Shown piece after piece: positions 1-12,100 of a stretch of DNA of 64,000 bases. The stretch's first letter is position 1, and each line of letters starts with the position of its first letter. The position numbers and the translations under genes are program-made. The stretch is from Liolophura sinensis (Eukaryota; Mollusca; Polyplacophora; Chitonida; Chitonidae): contig NC_088295.1 in assembly GCF_032854445.1 (NCBI RefSeq), positions 76,290,028 to 76,354,027 on the forward strand, written 5' to 3'. A model generated the notes under the pieces. It did no database searches, was not told the DNA's origin, and saw only the letters and a program-made list of their open reading frames with translations.

Positions 1-929
1 ATTTCATTCAGATTATGGGTCTGTTATCCCAGAAAATCGTTCACAACGTCCAATGCCTGATGTACAAGGTTTTCTTCTATTTTTGGAAATCTATTTAAAT
101 GTAGTTTATATTTGATTTTTATACTGACATGGATGTTACCAAAGTAATGTGACTGATGCCAAGTTCACCGGATTAACCGGCCTTGTTGATTTAAGATATT
201 TACACATGTATATACATCGTCATTATATACACATTCCTTAGAGCGATTGATTTAAAACTGTTGGCATATGTTTTGTTTTTGTTTGTTTTGTCTTCATTTC
301 ATTCTTTAACATTTACATGTAGCGTATAGATGACCATTCACGTATTAACTTGTGAAAAAGAGTTTAATGTGTTGAGTGAATTTTCTGGCTTATCTGAAGG
401 ATTAAACAACACGTTTAAAGTTTTCTGACATTATTTGTAGCCTGTAGCCATCGATCAGGAGGCCATAGCATACAAGGCACAGGGCAGGAAATTAAGTATC
501 CGACGCTCACCTCAGATATATGTGATATATAGATCTGGTGCCGATCCTACAAAGCCATTTCTGACAATGTGAAAGACAGCACCTGACTAATGTCTATGTC
601 CACTGAAAGACTGCCATCCAAAGTATTATAAACCGGCATTAAATATTTTTTTAGGTTTCTTTCCACCCAATAAAGGTATAGTAAAACTTCATCTTGACAC
701 AGCTGCAGCGCGTCTCCATTACCGACTGTAAGGTGACGTCATGTTTTGCTCTAGCTCTGTAACGTCGAACTTATTTTCCGTACCATAGTCAAAACGGTAG
801 TCTGTGGCAGGTAAAAGTTCTGGACTTCAGTGACGATGGTCCAAGTGATAAATAGCTTTCTCGAAACTGGACATGCTGAAAGGATATTTCTTCCACTGCA
901 TGAACTAATGATACAGTTAGTCTGCTATA
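1..929. other. Intergenic, nothing recognised
   Basis: AT-rich sequence without a supportable exon, RNA gene or clear repeat. Confidence 0.5.
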
Positions 930-1225
930 TATCACTCTGAAAGAATCTCCTTTGTAACAAACGGCATGGTGAAGAAAACTGTCCTTCCCACGTTATTGTA
1001 TAAGAAAATGCCTATTTTTGAATCGCTGTCATTGATCTTGTATCCATTGAATTTGTATAATTTCAGCTTTCCAGATAGTCTGAGTATTTCTATAGAGCTT
1101 TCGTGGTGTTATTTTGTACAACTAGGCCTGCTGGTCACTAGCGTAGTGGCATAAAGTGACCTTTCCCCCAATGCTTTAACGTTGGGCGGCCAGTGTGTTT
1201 TCGACACGAAAGGATGGTCACGTGG
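930..1225 (+). repeat. Dispersed repeat E, copy 1
   Basis: This stretch matches the reverse complement of about 14705-14990 over nearly its full length. Shared blocks include 'ggtgaagaaaac', 'tttttgaatcgctgtca', 'gatagtctgagtatttc' and 'ccaatgctttaac'. No coding capacity is shared between copies, so it is an interspersed element of unknown class. Confidence 0.8.
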
Positions 1226-1479
1226 CCCCCAACTTCCGACCCGTCTTACAGAATATCATTTAGAGCTCAAGTAGCCTGCAGATGCACGCCCAGGGTATTC
1301 CTGGTTCAGGTCGTAGCCTCCGGAGAGCTTGTGCTGATGATTTTGACCCCTATTAAATATTTACAAAAATACGACTGTTGTACAACTGGATTCATGATCA
1401 ATTCTGAAACAAATGGAAATACATCTAGGCAAAACTTAGGCTGATCTAGGCATTCGACTGTCGCTGAATTTTATGCTTC

Positions 1480-1694
1480 GGAGTCTCTCACCAATGCGGT
1501 CGCTGTGAGTTCAAGTCCAGTTCATGCTGGCTTCCTCTCCGGCCGTACGTGGGAAGATCTGTCAGCAACCTGCGGATGGTCGTGGGTTTCCCCCGGGCCC
1601 TGCCTGGTTTCCTCCCACCATAAGGCTGGCCGCCGTCGTATACGTGAAATATTCTTGAGTACGGCGTAAAACACCAATCAAATAAATAAATAAA
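1480..1694 (+). mobile_element. SINE-A copy, 5' truncated, with target-site duplication
   Basis: SINE-A is a tRNA-derived SINE with a B-box-like GTTCAAGTCC, a conserved core and an AAAT tail. This copy starts inside the tRNA-like head and runs through the whole core to (AAAT)n. A 10-bp direct repeat, TTTATGCTTC, flanks it at 1470-1479 and 1695-1704. Confidence 0.85.
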
Positions 1695-1704
1695 TTTATG
1701 CTTC

Positions 1705-3160
1705 AGTTTTGTGGCGGTGGCTTCTAAGACTAGAGCAGTGCTGACCTAGAAAACAGAAAAAAATCATCTTTTGAATGCAAAAAGCACAGCTGAATTTAAA
1801 TTCTTGAACTCTAATAAACTTATAAAAAAAATTACATCATAAGATTTTATTAATTTTAAGCATTCTCTGGTGAGATGCCATCTTCTTATTCCATCAACGT
1901 TCGGCATCCCTAATGAATTTTTCAGACTGATATTTCGTTATTTAGAAATTTCTGATTAAATTTGAACAGGGTGTCTAAGTAAGCCTAGGGTCTACTGGAA
2001 GATAAATGCGGTTTGAGCCGAGACGGTATGCTACTTTCTGACATAATTTGTGATGCCGTCATTGAATATTACACGGCTTGTAAATCAACTAATTTTACGT
2101 CTGTTGTAGTCCGTAAATGATACAGACTTGCCACACAACATGGCCCCTCTGCCATATGTAACTAAATCGTAAACAATCGACCTCAAAATGATGCCTTATG
2201 TATTAGATCTGTGTTATCATATGTCACTTCATGGGTACGTCACAGGTTAGGTCGCGCAATCTAATAGCAAAATGTTGGATTGGATAAAATTGCATGTCTG
2301 CATCATTCATACCAGCCATTTGTACCGTACTGACATTGTGTTCCACATGTTATTCGGTGAAATCTCATTAAAATTATAAAATATGATAGTTTTTAGAAAT
2401 CTTGAGAATCCTGCTTTTGATTGCAATATGTTTTAGCCAGGTGCTGTCTGTCCTTTAAGACAAAATTTGAAATACGATCTGAAAGCTTGTTTCGGGGCTT
2501 TAGTAGTTAGAGATTTTTGCCCTTTTCATCAACGTCCTGAAGACAGATGTGTCCAAATGACAACTTCCAGTACCAAAGATTAAGCATCGTACGGAGTCCT
2601 TAAATTTGAGCTTACAATCAGAAAGGGCTTTATGCAATCGGCCCCAGATATCTATTCCGATCTTCCCAAGGTAGGTTCCAGAAATACAGGTCGTACTGTT
2701 CCATTCACAAACCTAGAGCTCGGTCCTTCCGAATGAGCTGTCCTCAACATGTCAAAGAGGTACGCTACAAAAACAATTTTCCAATAATCCTACGGTATTA
2801 CTGACTTCTGATCACCTATATGCGTAAATAATAAAGACCAAGACGTCACAATAACACAAATTAACCCGGACGATTTTGTCTCTAAAAGATAGACTCGTGG
2901 AACGTTTGGAATGAAACGAAGAAGGTCAGAAAAACCTGAATAAACTACCAACATATTTTGACGAGTTACAGACAAACTTTCCTACATATACATGTGACAT
3001 ATATGTTCAACTGGTGGAAGGCAGAATCGGGGAACAATGGAAGCAGCCCAGTCTTGAAAATTCAATGTCCAAAAATGGCAACGAATTGACGCCTGGACGA
3101 GTGACTTACCATTGAATATAATTGAAAGACGACTTCATATCGTAAGGCACAGTTTTAATT
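1705..3160. other. Intergenic, nothing recognised
   Basis: Non-coding in appearance; only short chance open frames on both strands. Confidence 0.5.
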
Positions 3161-3320
3161 CGTTTATTTATTTGATTGGAGTTTCAGGTCGTACTCAAGA
3201 ATATTTCAATCAGCCATACGACGGCGGTCCCACATTATTGTGGGAGAAAAAGCCACGACCATCCGAAGCTTGCTAACAGACCTTCCTATGCATGCTCTAC
3301 CGGAGAAAAGCCCGTATAGG
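3161..3320 (-). mobile_element. SINE-A fragment, diverged
   Basis: Tail and core of SINE-A on the minus strand (TTTATTTATTTGATTGG, then 'cgtactcaagaatatttca' and 'ccacgaccatccg'), with several substitutions and a deletion in the middle of the core. Confidence 0.75.
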
Positions 3321-3409
3321 TTTTCAAGGTTGGAACTATTTGTAAGAGAGTGATATATATATATAAGCGCTATCTACTTCCGGGCTATAAGGAATTTCCC
3401 TGTAGTGTA

Positions 3410-3711
3410 GAGGTGGAAGCGTGGACGCGTAACCCAGAGATCGCCGTACGTAATCCCCAACTCGTAGCCCCCTTAGGGTTGCTTAGGTGGCTTATATAGC
3501 AGCCGTGCTGACTTGGTGGACAGAGTGTGTTCGACTATCCTTTACTGGGTAGTCATGAGGTTGTGACTAGGACAACTAGGGGTGAATGTAACAGGGTGAT
3601 ATATGAGCACGATTTACTCCTGGACAGGAGGAAATTCTGCTTCAATCTAATGGTAGAAGCATGCACTCGTAACCCAGCGATCGCTGTTTCAAATCCACAG
3701 CTGGTAGCCCC
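3410..3711 (+). repeat. Pair of tRNA-like direct repeats, possible SINE heads
   Basis: About 62 bases at 3410-3472 recur at 3650-3711, sharing 'cgtaacccag' then 'gatcgc' and ending 'ggtagcccc' or similar. The second contains TTTCAAATCC, which resembles a pol III B box. An (AT)n run follows at about 3743-3762. I cannot name the family. Confidence 0.4.
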
Positions 3712-4310
3712 GTCACATATATATGGCCTGGCAACATCGCAACATATATATATATATATATAGAATATATCCTTTTTAAAAGGTTTACTGTGATGATGTT
3801 GTACAACTTGACTGTATGGAGTATTAGAACTAGTGTGTAAAGCGTAAAATCTATAGCTATAACATGTTCATTTAATTAAGGTATTAACTAAATTAAAATA
3901 TTGTTTGATGTATTACCATATTGTGTGAGTTTTTATTTGCCCAGAAGCACAGGTTGTTCGTTTCTGATGAAGGTAAAAGCGATTTCTGTCGAATGGACAT
4001 AGATATATACAGATATACATGTAGCAAGATAAATATGGGGCAAATCGATCCATGGTATAACGGATGACAGAAGTATGACACTTATCACAAATATTCTCTG
4101 TGAATGTGCCGTACATGTATATAGGCAATAAAATAAAATATGAGTATACACGTGTAAGTAAAGGCTTATACAGGTACGTTCACTAAACTATCCACGAACT
4201 ACATGGTTTATATATACATGTATAGAGGCCTATATAGAGTCAGAAAAATATATAAGGCAACATCACCGTTTACATGTATGTATAGCACGTTGATTCAATT
4301 AATTAGAATG

Positions 4311-4656
4311 ACCTGAGAGACAGGAGACATGCGATCAATCCCAGGTCAAGTCATACCTAATACTTTAAAGATGGTTCTTACTGCTGCCTCGCTTGGTGCA
4401 CATTACTGAGAGGTTAGAGCCAGAAAACATGACAGATTGACCCGGTGTCAGTATAATGCGACTGGGAGGGGTGTCATGCCTGATGTCTTCGGCATGATAC
4501 TTCAGTGGCAGCAGCACTTTGACGACATGGACTTGCCCTGCCACAAGAAGACACAGTGTACAATTTACTCCCACCTATAATGACTCCTCGTCGTCGTATG
4601 GCTGATTTTTTTTTCGTTTGAAGTTCGACGTAAAACCCCAAGCATACATACATACA
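4311..4656 (+). mobile_element. SINE-C copy with 11-bp target-site duplication
   Basis: A tRNA-derived SINE, 5' truncated inside its head (B-box-like GATCAATCCC), with the body 'gcctcgcttgg' ... 'gtcttcggcatgatacttca' and tail 'cgacgtaaaaccccaagc' followed by (CATA)n. TAATTAGAATG flanks it at 4300-4310 and 4657-4667. Homologous copies lie at 10208-10555 and 44370-44708. Confidence 0.85.
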
Positions 4657-4849
4657 TAATTAGAATGGCCATGGCAGACATGTTATTTCTTAGTATCACG
4701 CTATGGTGTTTAACCACGCTGTTACCGTTGTGATGAAATGATAACTTGAAGCCCCCGTCATCAGTGATTTGACACCACTCAGTGACTACAGAGCATATTG
4801 TTATATGTAGGCGTAATTAAGCGGGGTCACATCCAGAGTTGGGTAGTAT

Positions 4850-5040
4850 ATGTACCACCACCTAGGGTTTTAGGTTGGTGAATCTTGATGATCTCTGAAG
4901 TGATGCCAGGCGTAAGGTGATTGGCTAAATGTTTCTCTTCCCGGTGTTTATTGGGTGGAGACTAACATTTGATGTCTTCGGCATAGCGCTCCATTGAGGC
5001 AACACTTTAAGTATGTCGGAATTGAAGTGAAGAACTGCAT
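4850..5040 (+). mobile_element. SINE-C remnant
   Basis: An internal SINE-C segment, 'tgatgtcttcggcat' then 'ggcaacacttta', aligns to the middle of the copy at 4311-4656. Ends are indistinct. Confidence 0.45.
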
Positions 5041-5188
5041 ACAAGATGCAGATGCCTTCGTGATAAGACCGGAATAATGTTGACAGCGATGTTTCTCCCA
5101 AAACAAGCAAACAAGTTATAGGCTTACCAGTACTGACACATATTTTATCTTGTAGGCCTACAGTGGAATGAAGGATGGGGCCAATATT

Positions 5189-5367
5189 TATTTATTTATT
5201 TGATTGGTGTTTTACGCCGTACTCAAGAATATTTCACGTATACGACGGCGGCCAGCATTATGGTGGGAGGAAACCGGGCAGAGCCCGGGGGAAACCCACG
5301 ACCATCCGCAGGTTGCTACGGACCTTCCCACATACGGCCGGAGAGGAAGCCAGCATGAGCTGGTGGA
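5189..5367 (-). mobile_element. SINE-A copy, 5' truncated
   Basis: Well-conserved SINE-A tail and core on the minus strand; the head is missing. CCAATATT at 5181-5188 and 5368-5375 is a probable short target-site duplication. Open frames here are fortuitous. Confidence 0.85.
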
Positions 5368-5375
5368 CCAATATT

Positions 5376-5908
5376 GTGAAGGATGTATACATGCACCTCG
5401 CTTATGAAGTTGTTTGCCCAGTAGTTCTATTATCTTATGATTGAGCTTATATTTTTGTAGACGTGTAGATTGGCCGGCTGGGATTATCAGATAGGCCTAT
5501 AGTGCCCAGTAGGCTACCTGGCGAGATGTGGTGATTTCCTCCCGCAAACGCGTTGCCTTATTAACCTATTCGAACTTAATCTATCCGTTTTACACTTTCT
5601 AATATCACAGTTGTGTTAGAAACAATATTCTAAATAACACTAAATCGATGTTACATTCTGAATGTTCCAGTTACATTCCTTTTTACTTGTAGTAATTAAT
5701 TCATACGGAAAGATTTATTTAGTAAAGTTTGCCGTGCCTGTCTTTTCTCAAGGGTACAGTGACGACGATGTGCCTATATATTAGGCTACGGTACAGAAGT
5801 GCTCTTCAGTAGTTAGAGGTAAAATTCGTACAGGGCACTTCAGCGTTGCTGGAAACGTGATTGAGATGTGTTGACAGATTTTCTTCTACATTTTAAAGCA
5901 AAAAAAGG
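5376..5908. other. Upstream region of NHEJ1
   Basis: Must contain the NHEJ1 5' UTR or promoter, or an intron after an upstream non-coding exon, but no TATA box or other core promoter element could be identified with confidence. Confidence 0.4.
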
Positions 5909-6106
5909 ATGACTACAGAGTTACAATGGAGACGGACATGGAAACCAGATCTAAGGGCATGTCCTTGGCAACAAATGGAAATCGATGGAAACACGTATTT
6001 GATCAAAAGTCGTTTCACGGAAGACTCGTACGAAGTGATGTTGACGGACTTGACAGTGGTGTGGTTGGAGCAGCTGGCTGAGGGAGCAGTAAAGAAACGA
6101 ATAAAG
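5909..6106 (+). CDS. NHEJ1: NHEJ1 coding exon 1 (residues 1-66)
   Basis: Encodes the first half of the XLF head domain, with the conserved TDLTVVWLEQ segment (46-55) and a basic end VKKRIK (61-66). The exon is ended after AAG at 6104-6106, so the donor reads AAG|GCACGT, a GC rather than GT donor. This is the phase-0 end that joins exon 2 to give KKRIKKLN, aligning without a gap to human SQRAKELN. The nearby GT at 6111-6112 would leave phase 1 and break the frame. Confidence 0.85.
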
Positions 6107-9100
6107 GCACGTCCATGAATAGCCCCGAAAGAATCCAACTCCTTTTCTCATATTGGCCTAGCGTCGTTGGATTCTCGACCCTTACAATGTTAATTTCGTA
6201 CTCAGCAAGGGTCGAGGCCGATTCTTTTTTTTAGCGAAAAAGTCTCGCGCAAGTAAAAGACACCTACCTAATGACCTGTTGTCCGCACCCACCCCAACGT
6301 CGCCATATGTCCTTAAGCGATTTAGAATAGTTTTATTATAGCCATGAAGGCTTCCACGGTATACGCTCCTCGGCGAATGCCACCATCTTCACACTGCTCC
6401 ACTATGAAGCAGGTCATGCGCGTAGCTGCTCAAAATGGCAGTGGTTGACGAGGAACGGTAAAAAAAGAGAGTCGGTCTGGGCCTTGGTTGAGTACGAAAT
6501 TAACGTTGTGTCAAGACTCCAACAACGCTGGGCTAATGTAAGAAAAGGAGGTGAAGTCTTGCGGGGTTGGCCATTAACTGTCTGTATTTGCCTCCTCGAC
6601 TAGATTCAGTATTGAGCCCTACAGCATCAAAGTTAAGGGTTTAATTGTCCAACTCACAGCAAAATTCCATATAATAAACATTAAAAGTTGAAATGCAAAG
6701 AACTAAATTAGTATTTGGTCATTGATTGTCTGTGATTGGTTAATTTTATAGCTGAGGTTACTGTCCCGTTGTAGAGTGACCACTGATATCAATTCATTGA
6801 AGAATCAACTTTTTAAAATGAACATCTGAGAAGGGGCTCTTTGACTAACTAGAGGGCAAACCTAGTCTCTACAACTTCCTGGGATAGCTCTGTCGTTAGA
6901 TTGGGCAGAAATTTTGTTAGAATGAAGAATGGTTGCAAACCAGTATCAGAGCGCACTCCATTTACAAGCCTGCTCTGCAGTTACCTGCCCTTGTCAAGAA
7001 TATTGAGGCTGTCAGTGAAGCGAAACGCTTTGACTATCACCAAGGAATCTCGGGACCAACACAGCCTGGGAAATAACTGATTTGATGTTGTGCTTGCGAG
7101 ATATAAACATACCTACATTTAGCCCCAGGAAGTTATTTCAACTTTTTTGTATATACTGGTCAGGTGAAGCATCATGGCCACAGTGGCAGCAAGTTGTACA
7201 TGATGCATACACCATTTTATGCCTTATAAATCATGTCTGCATTGGTTTCTGCTGTGGCAATGATAGTCTACCAGCTCAGTATAAAGTTTTAGAGAAGTTA
7301 GTTTGAAGTAAAGAGTTTGAAAGAGCCACCTGGGGCTAATGTACAGTAATCCATTTAGATGGACTCTTTGTGCTATTTTAAAATAGCAACATTAAAGCTT
7401 ATGATGAGTGTCAAAATATGCCTGGTGTATGTTTACTCTATGACAACATTGTCACCAATCCAAGTAAAGTTTAAAGTAAAATAGAGTAAAATGTGAGGAT
7501 GAGTCTCGTGACATATGAACTATGGGTGGTTCATTGTTATCAACAACTAGATCACCAGGGTGTTATTGTACCCAAGAACCTCAAAGGCTTTGGTAATGCC
7601 TTTCTTTTGCTGCAGACAAGAGGTCCCTGGCTTTGGAGCTTGCTTGCTGTAGATTGTGCTACTGTGTGACAGGGCTTTGTCAGACCAGTGCTTACAATGG
7701 TTATGCCCCTTTCCTCCACTCCTGACCACTGATGCGCTGTATGAAATGGAAAATATTCTAGAGTATGATAATATACTTTAGTCTATCAAATAAATGAAGA
7801 GATAGACCTGTTATTGACACCAGAATTTCTGTGTTTGTTTTCAGAAACTGAACCCTAGCGTGGAAGCACAAGTAACCAAAATCTTAGACCATATTCAGAG
7901 TAACCTAGAGACCCCAAGCCGAGATACTGAGTTGTCTGTGGGCTTTACAACCTCAGCTGATTCAGGGGATGCCGACACAGAGAAAATGAGACTAACTGTC
8001 AGCTCTAAGCTGGCTGGAATGCCTTTTCTGTGGCACTTCAATGGTGAACCTGTTGCCAAGGAAGTGGTATGTTTTACTGTCAGTCTGGTATCAAAGATTG
8101 CACCTGATCATTGGTGACATTGTACCTAAGTTTGATAGGCTCCTTGTGTAAAAATTCACTTTCAAAGGCACATAAAGGCCTTAAAGTGACATTTCATTCA
8201 TGACTAACTTCCTGGAAAAGTTTGAGTACCAAAAACAATATTTTGTGGCATTTATGTGTCTCTAATGACATGTTATGTGTCACACTTTTGTAGGTGAAAG
8301 TGTGGGTCATTTTGGGTAAGGTTTTCACAAATCGCCATAAGTGATGAATGAAACAATCAGAATCAAGGACAATCTGTTCCTTGAAAAGTGCTGAACTTTT
8401 GGTGAAATACAGTGCACTGTAGATCATAAAAAGTAAGGTATTGAGTTAGTCAGAATTTTGATGTCAGACACGTCTTTGTGTTTGAAAAAGTTTTGCAAGT
8501 AGATGTTCTAGGCCACACTCAATTTAACAGAAAGGGACATAACTCTTGATTGATGTAAATTATTTCCCCTGTACTGAGGGGTTAACATATATGTATATAA
8601 AGGTGTTTTTAGACACAGTTTGTTATAGACATGATTTTTTGAGATAAAACATAATAAGTGGAAGTGCAAAAAAAAAAGCAAAATATGAAAGTATGTTTTT
8701 CAGTCATCTCTGCAATTGCACATATTATTATTTATTCCAATATGGTTGTGGTAAACTCGTCTTTTGTAAAATTTGTATGTTGTCTTTGATTGCAGGTCTC
8801 TGAACATTTAACATTTCCTCTTTTAGCAATGGTTGGTGAAATGTTTAGGCGACAAGAGGAGTTAATTAAAGTCATATTCAGCAAAGACAAGGAAATAGCT
8901 GATTACAAGTCACAGGGCGTTAAGACATCAAGAAGTAAGTATGATTTTTTAAGTGTAGATGGTCATTGATGGTAATTTTGAGCATAACCAGTGCTGTCAC
9001 ATGTATATTTTACTTATTTTCTAATTGTATTTTAAATCTACTCTAAAAAATGTGTCACTTATGCAATGTTACAAGTGTAAACGGTTATAGTAAGTTGAAT

Positions 9101-12100
9101 AAGAATTGATCGCAAATATGTAGCTCACTAAATAATTGGAGGAGTTCTTTCAAAATTTTTGTGTAAAATTTGATATTAATTTAATGAAACTGAATATCTT
9201 CCATCAAGAGGATAGTGTTACAGTTTTCTGTAATTTTATTTTTGACCAAAAATGAAGTGTTGAGATATGGACAGCATATAATTTGTGCCAAACTCCGTGG
9301 CTTGTTCTCATTCTGTTTGAAGAGGTTGTGAGACATGAAAGTGGCCATGTTTCATTCATCTGTCTGTCAGCGACATCACAAAACCTTTTACATTTTTCTA
9401 AAAACGAATTATGGGAATCACCAATGCAATGAACATTTTCCATACATTATGTCGGAAAATTGTAAATATATATGTTATACTTTACTTTTTCAACTTTTTT
9501 TCATGTTTTTAAAGTGTTTATGCAAGTGTATTCTGAAAGTGTTATTCTATGTGGATCGATAAAATTATTTTTTTGTGAAGCCAAGAAATTGGCCAAACCA
9601 AGCGATGTAGTTTTGTCTTCAAAATCAAATTAATATGGTGCATAAATTTCAATGGAAGTCGCTCTTTCATATGCGAAAAGATTGAGGAAACAGGGTAAAT
9701 ACACAACAACAAGAGAATTGTGGAGATAGCAAATTTGGCCAAAATTAAAACCTTTGTTATTCATCTTTGAGTATTGGTGTGGTTAATAGATAAGTGCATT
9801 TTATCTTGTCATGTGGTCATGCATATCTGCCAACAAACACTGATGTGATATCCTGTATCAGTCAATCATTTTTTTGTTTATAGAACATTATGAGACTATT
9901 CCCTTTGATGAGACAGCATTCAGACATAATATGGTGACCTCTGTGGTAAGTCAAACTACAGTGCCGTGTACAAGCATGACAACAGATGCCATACATTTTA
10001 CTGTATTTACACAAATTTGCTCTGTTTCCACTACTCATGACATTTGATAGTAAAAAGTTAAACAATAATTTAAGGGCTATAGTATGTTAAACCATTGAAA
10101 TTGAAATTACGTGATAATATCATTAATTATTGCTTGAAGTTTGATACATGTTGTAAAAAGCAATGTGTAGAGCACATTATATAGAGATACGTGTATATAC
10201 ATAATGACAGGTATTCCTTGAAGTTAGAAGACCTCGGGATCAAACCCGGGCCGGGTCATACTAAAGACTTCGAAAATGGTAAAAATTGTAAAAACAAAAC
10301 TGTCTTGCTTTGTGTTCAGTACTGAGAAGTTAGAGCAAGGAAACATGAATGTGTGGCCTGGTGCCAGTATAATATGACTAGGTGGGATGTCATGTCTGGT
10401 GTCTTGGACACAATACTTCAGTCGAAGCAACACTTTGGCAGAATGAACTCACCCTGCCATAAGAAGACACAAAATATGAACACACATACCTAATGATGAC
10501 TCCTCGTCATATGACAGAAAAATTGTTAAGAACGATATTAAACCTCAAGTTTACATATATACATGATGATGGTTATTTTTATGCAGAAAATTTTGAGGCC
10601 ATCACTTGTTTTAAGCATAAGTCTTCATTCATGATGCAACAAGTCAGCAGTCACTGGTCTAAAAGGTTCTAAGCTAGAGTTCTGCTCTTCACTATGGCAC
10701 CCACTACCTAGGTATAAATAAACCACATTTGAAAATAGTGATACACTAAACTAGAACAAATTTAACTAGGATTTTGGGAAAAGTGTGTCAGAAACATCAA
10801 CTTACTTGTAAATGTCAATCTCCTTTATATGATATGTAACAAAACATGATATTCTAAGATTCTGTCCTGCCTCTCCTAAGCTATCGCTGCATGGTGCTCA
10901 TGCTAGAATCCGGCCATACATGGGAAGGCCTGGCATCAACCCTTGGATGGTCATGTGTGTGCCACGGCCTCTGCCAGGTTTTCTCCTGCCATAATGCCGG
11001 CCGTCATCATATAAGTGAAATATTCTTGAGGACTGCTTAAAACACTAATCAAATTAAATAAATAAGTAAATAAATACTTGCATGGCCATGGTTTCTTGAA
11101 GTGCATTTAGCTAAGTACAAAGAAATATTAGAAAAAATAGGGTATGAAGTGCACTTGGCAAAGAGCTACTTAATGAGTCAACCAAACAATTATTTTTCAA
11201 AAATTTTGTGATCCTTCATAAGTACTCATTACTATACATGTAAAATGACTTCTCCAACTAGAATACTATGCTAAAGAGTGAAATATACGGAACTTAGCAC
11301 TTAAATACCTTTAAAGAAATTGAAAGGAAAGGGAAAAAAAAAAGCAGGCATGGTGAAATTGATTGATCAGGTTTTGAGCTTATTGTCACAGGGTTTTGAA
11401 GGTCAGGTGAGAAGTCTGGGTGTGGGGGCTTTTGCAGAGACTGGCCAAGATTTGTACCATGATATTATGACCAAACATGCCTGGCTGAACAGATCTCCAA
11501 GTACAGGTGAGTACAGATATGTGTTACCTGTGAGTACCCAGTACAGGTGTGTATTACTTGTGAGTACCCAGCACAGGTGTGTGTTACCTGTGAGTACCCA
11601 GTGCAGGTGTTTGCTACATGTGAGTACCCAGTACAGGTGTGTGTTACCTGTGAGTACCCTGTACCTTGTTACCTGTAAGTACCCACTTTGGGTGTTCCAT
11701 GTGAGTACCCAGTACAGGTGTATGTTGCTTGTGAGTACACAATACTGGTGTGTGTTGTCTGAGAGTACCCAGTACCATGATATTATGACCAAACATGCCT
11801 GGCTGAACAAGTCTCAAAGTACAGGTGAGTACAGATGTGTATTACTTGTGAGTACCCAGTGCAGGTGTGTGTTACTTTTGAGTACCCAGTACAGGTGTAT
11901 GTTGCTTGTGAGTACACAATACTGGTGTGTGTTGTCTGAGAGTACCCAGTACCATGATATTATGACCAAACATGCCTGGCTGAACAAGTCTCAAAGTACA
12001 GATGAGTACAGATGTGTATTACTTGTGAGTACCCAGTGCAGGTGTGTGTTACTTGTGAGTACCCAGTACGGGTGTGTTACCTGTGAGTACCCAGTGCAGG

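Noticed and set aside
5175-5444. 89-codon open frame
   Set aside because: It reads through a SINE-A; similar frames occur in other copies of the same element.
6370-6470. Alternative first exon starting at an ATG near 6434 followed by GTAAAA
   Set aside because: It sits in the spacer of the inverted repeat, encodes only a few codons and is not needed for a full XLF head domain.
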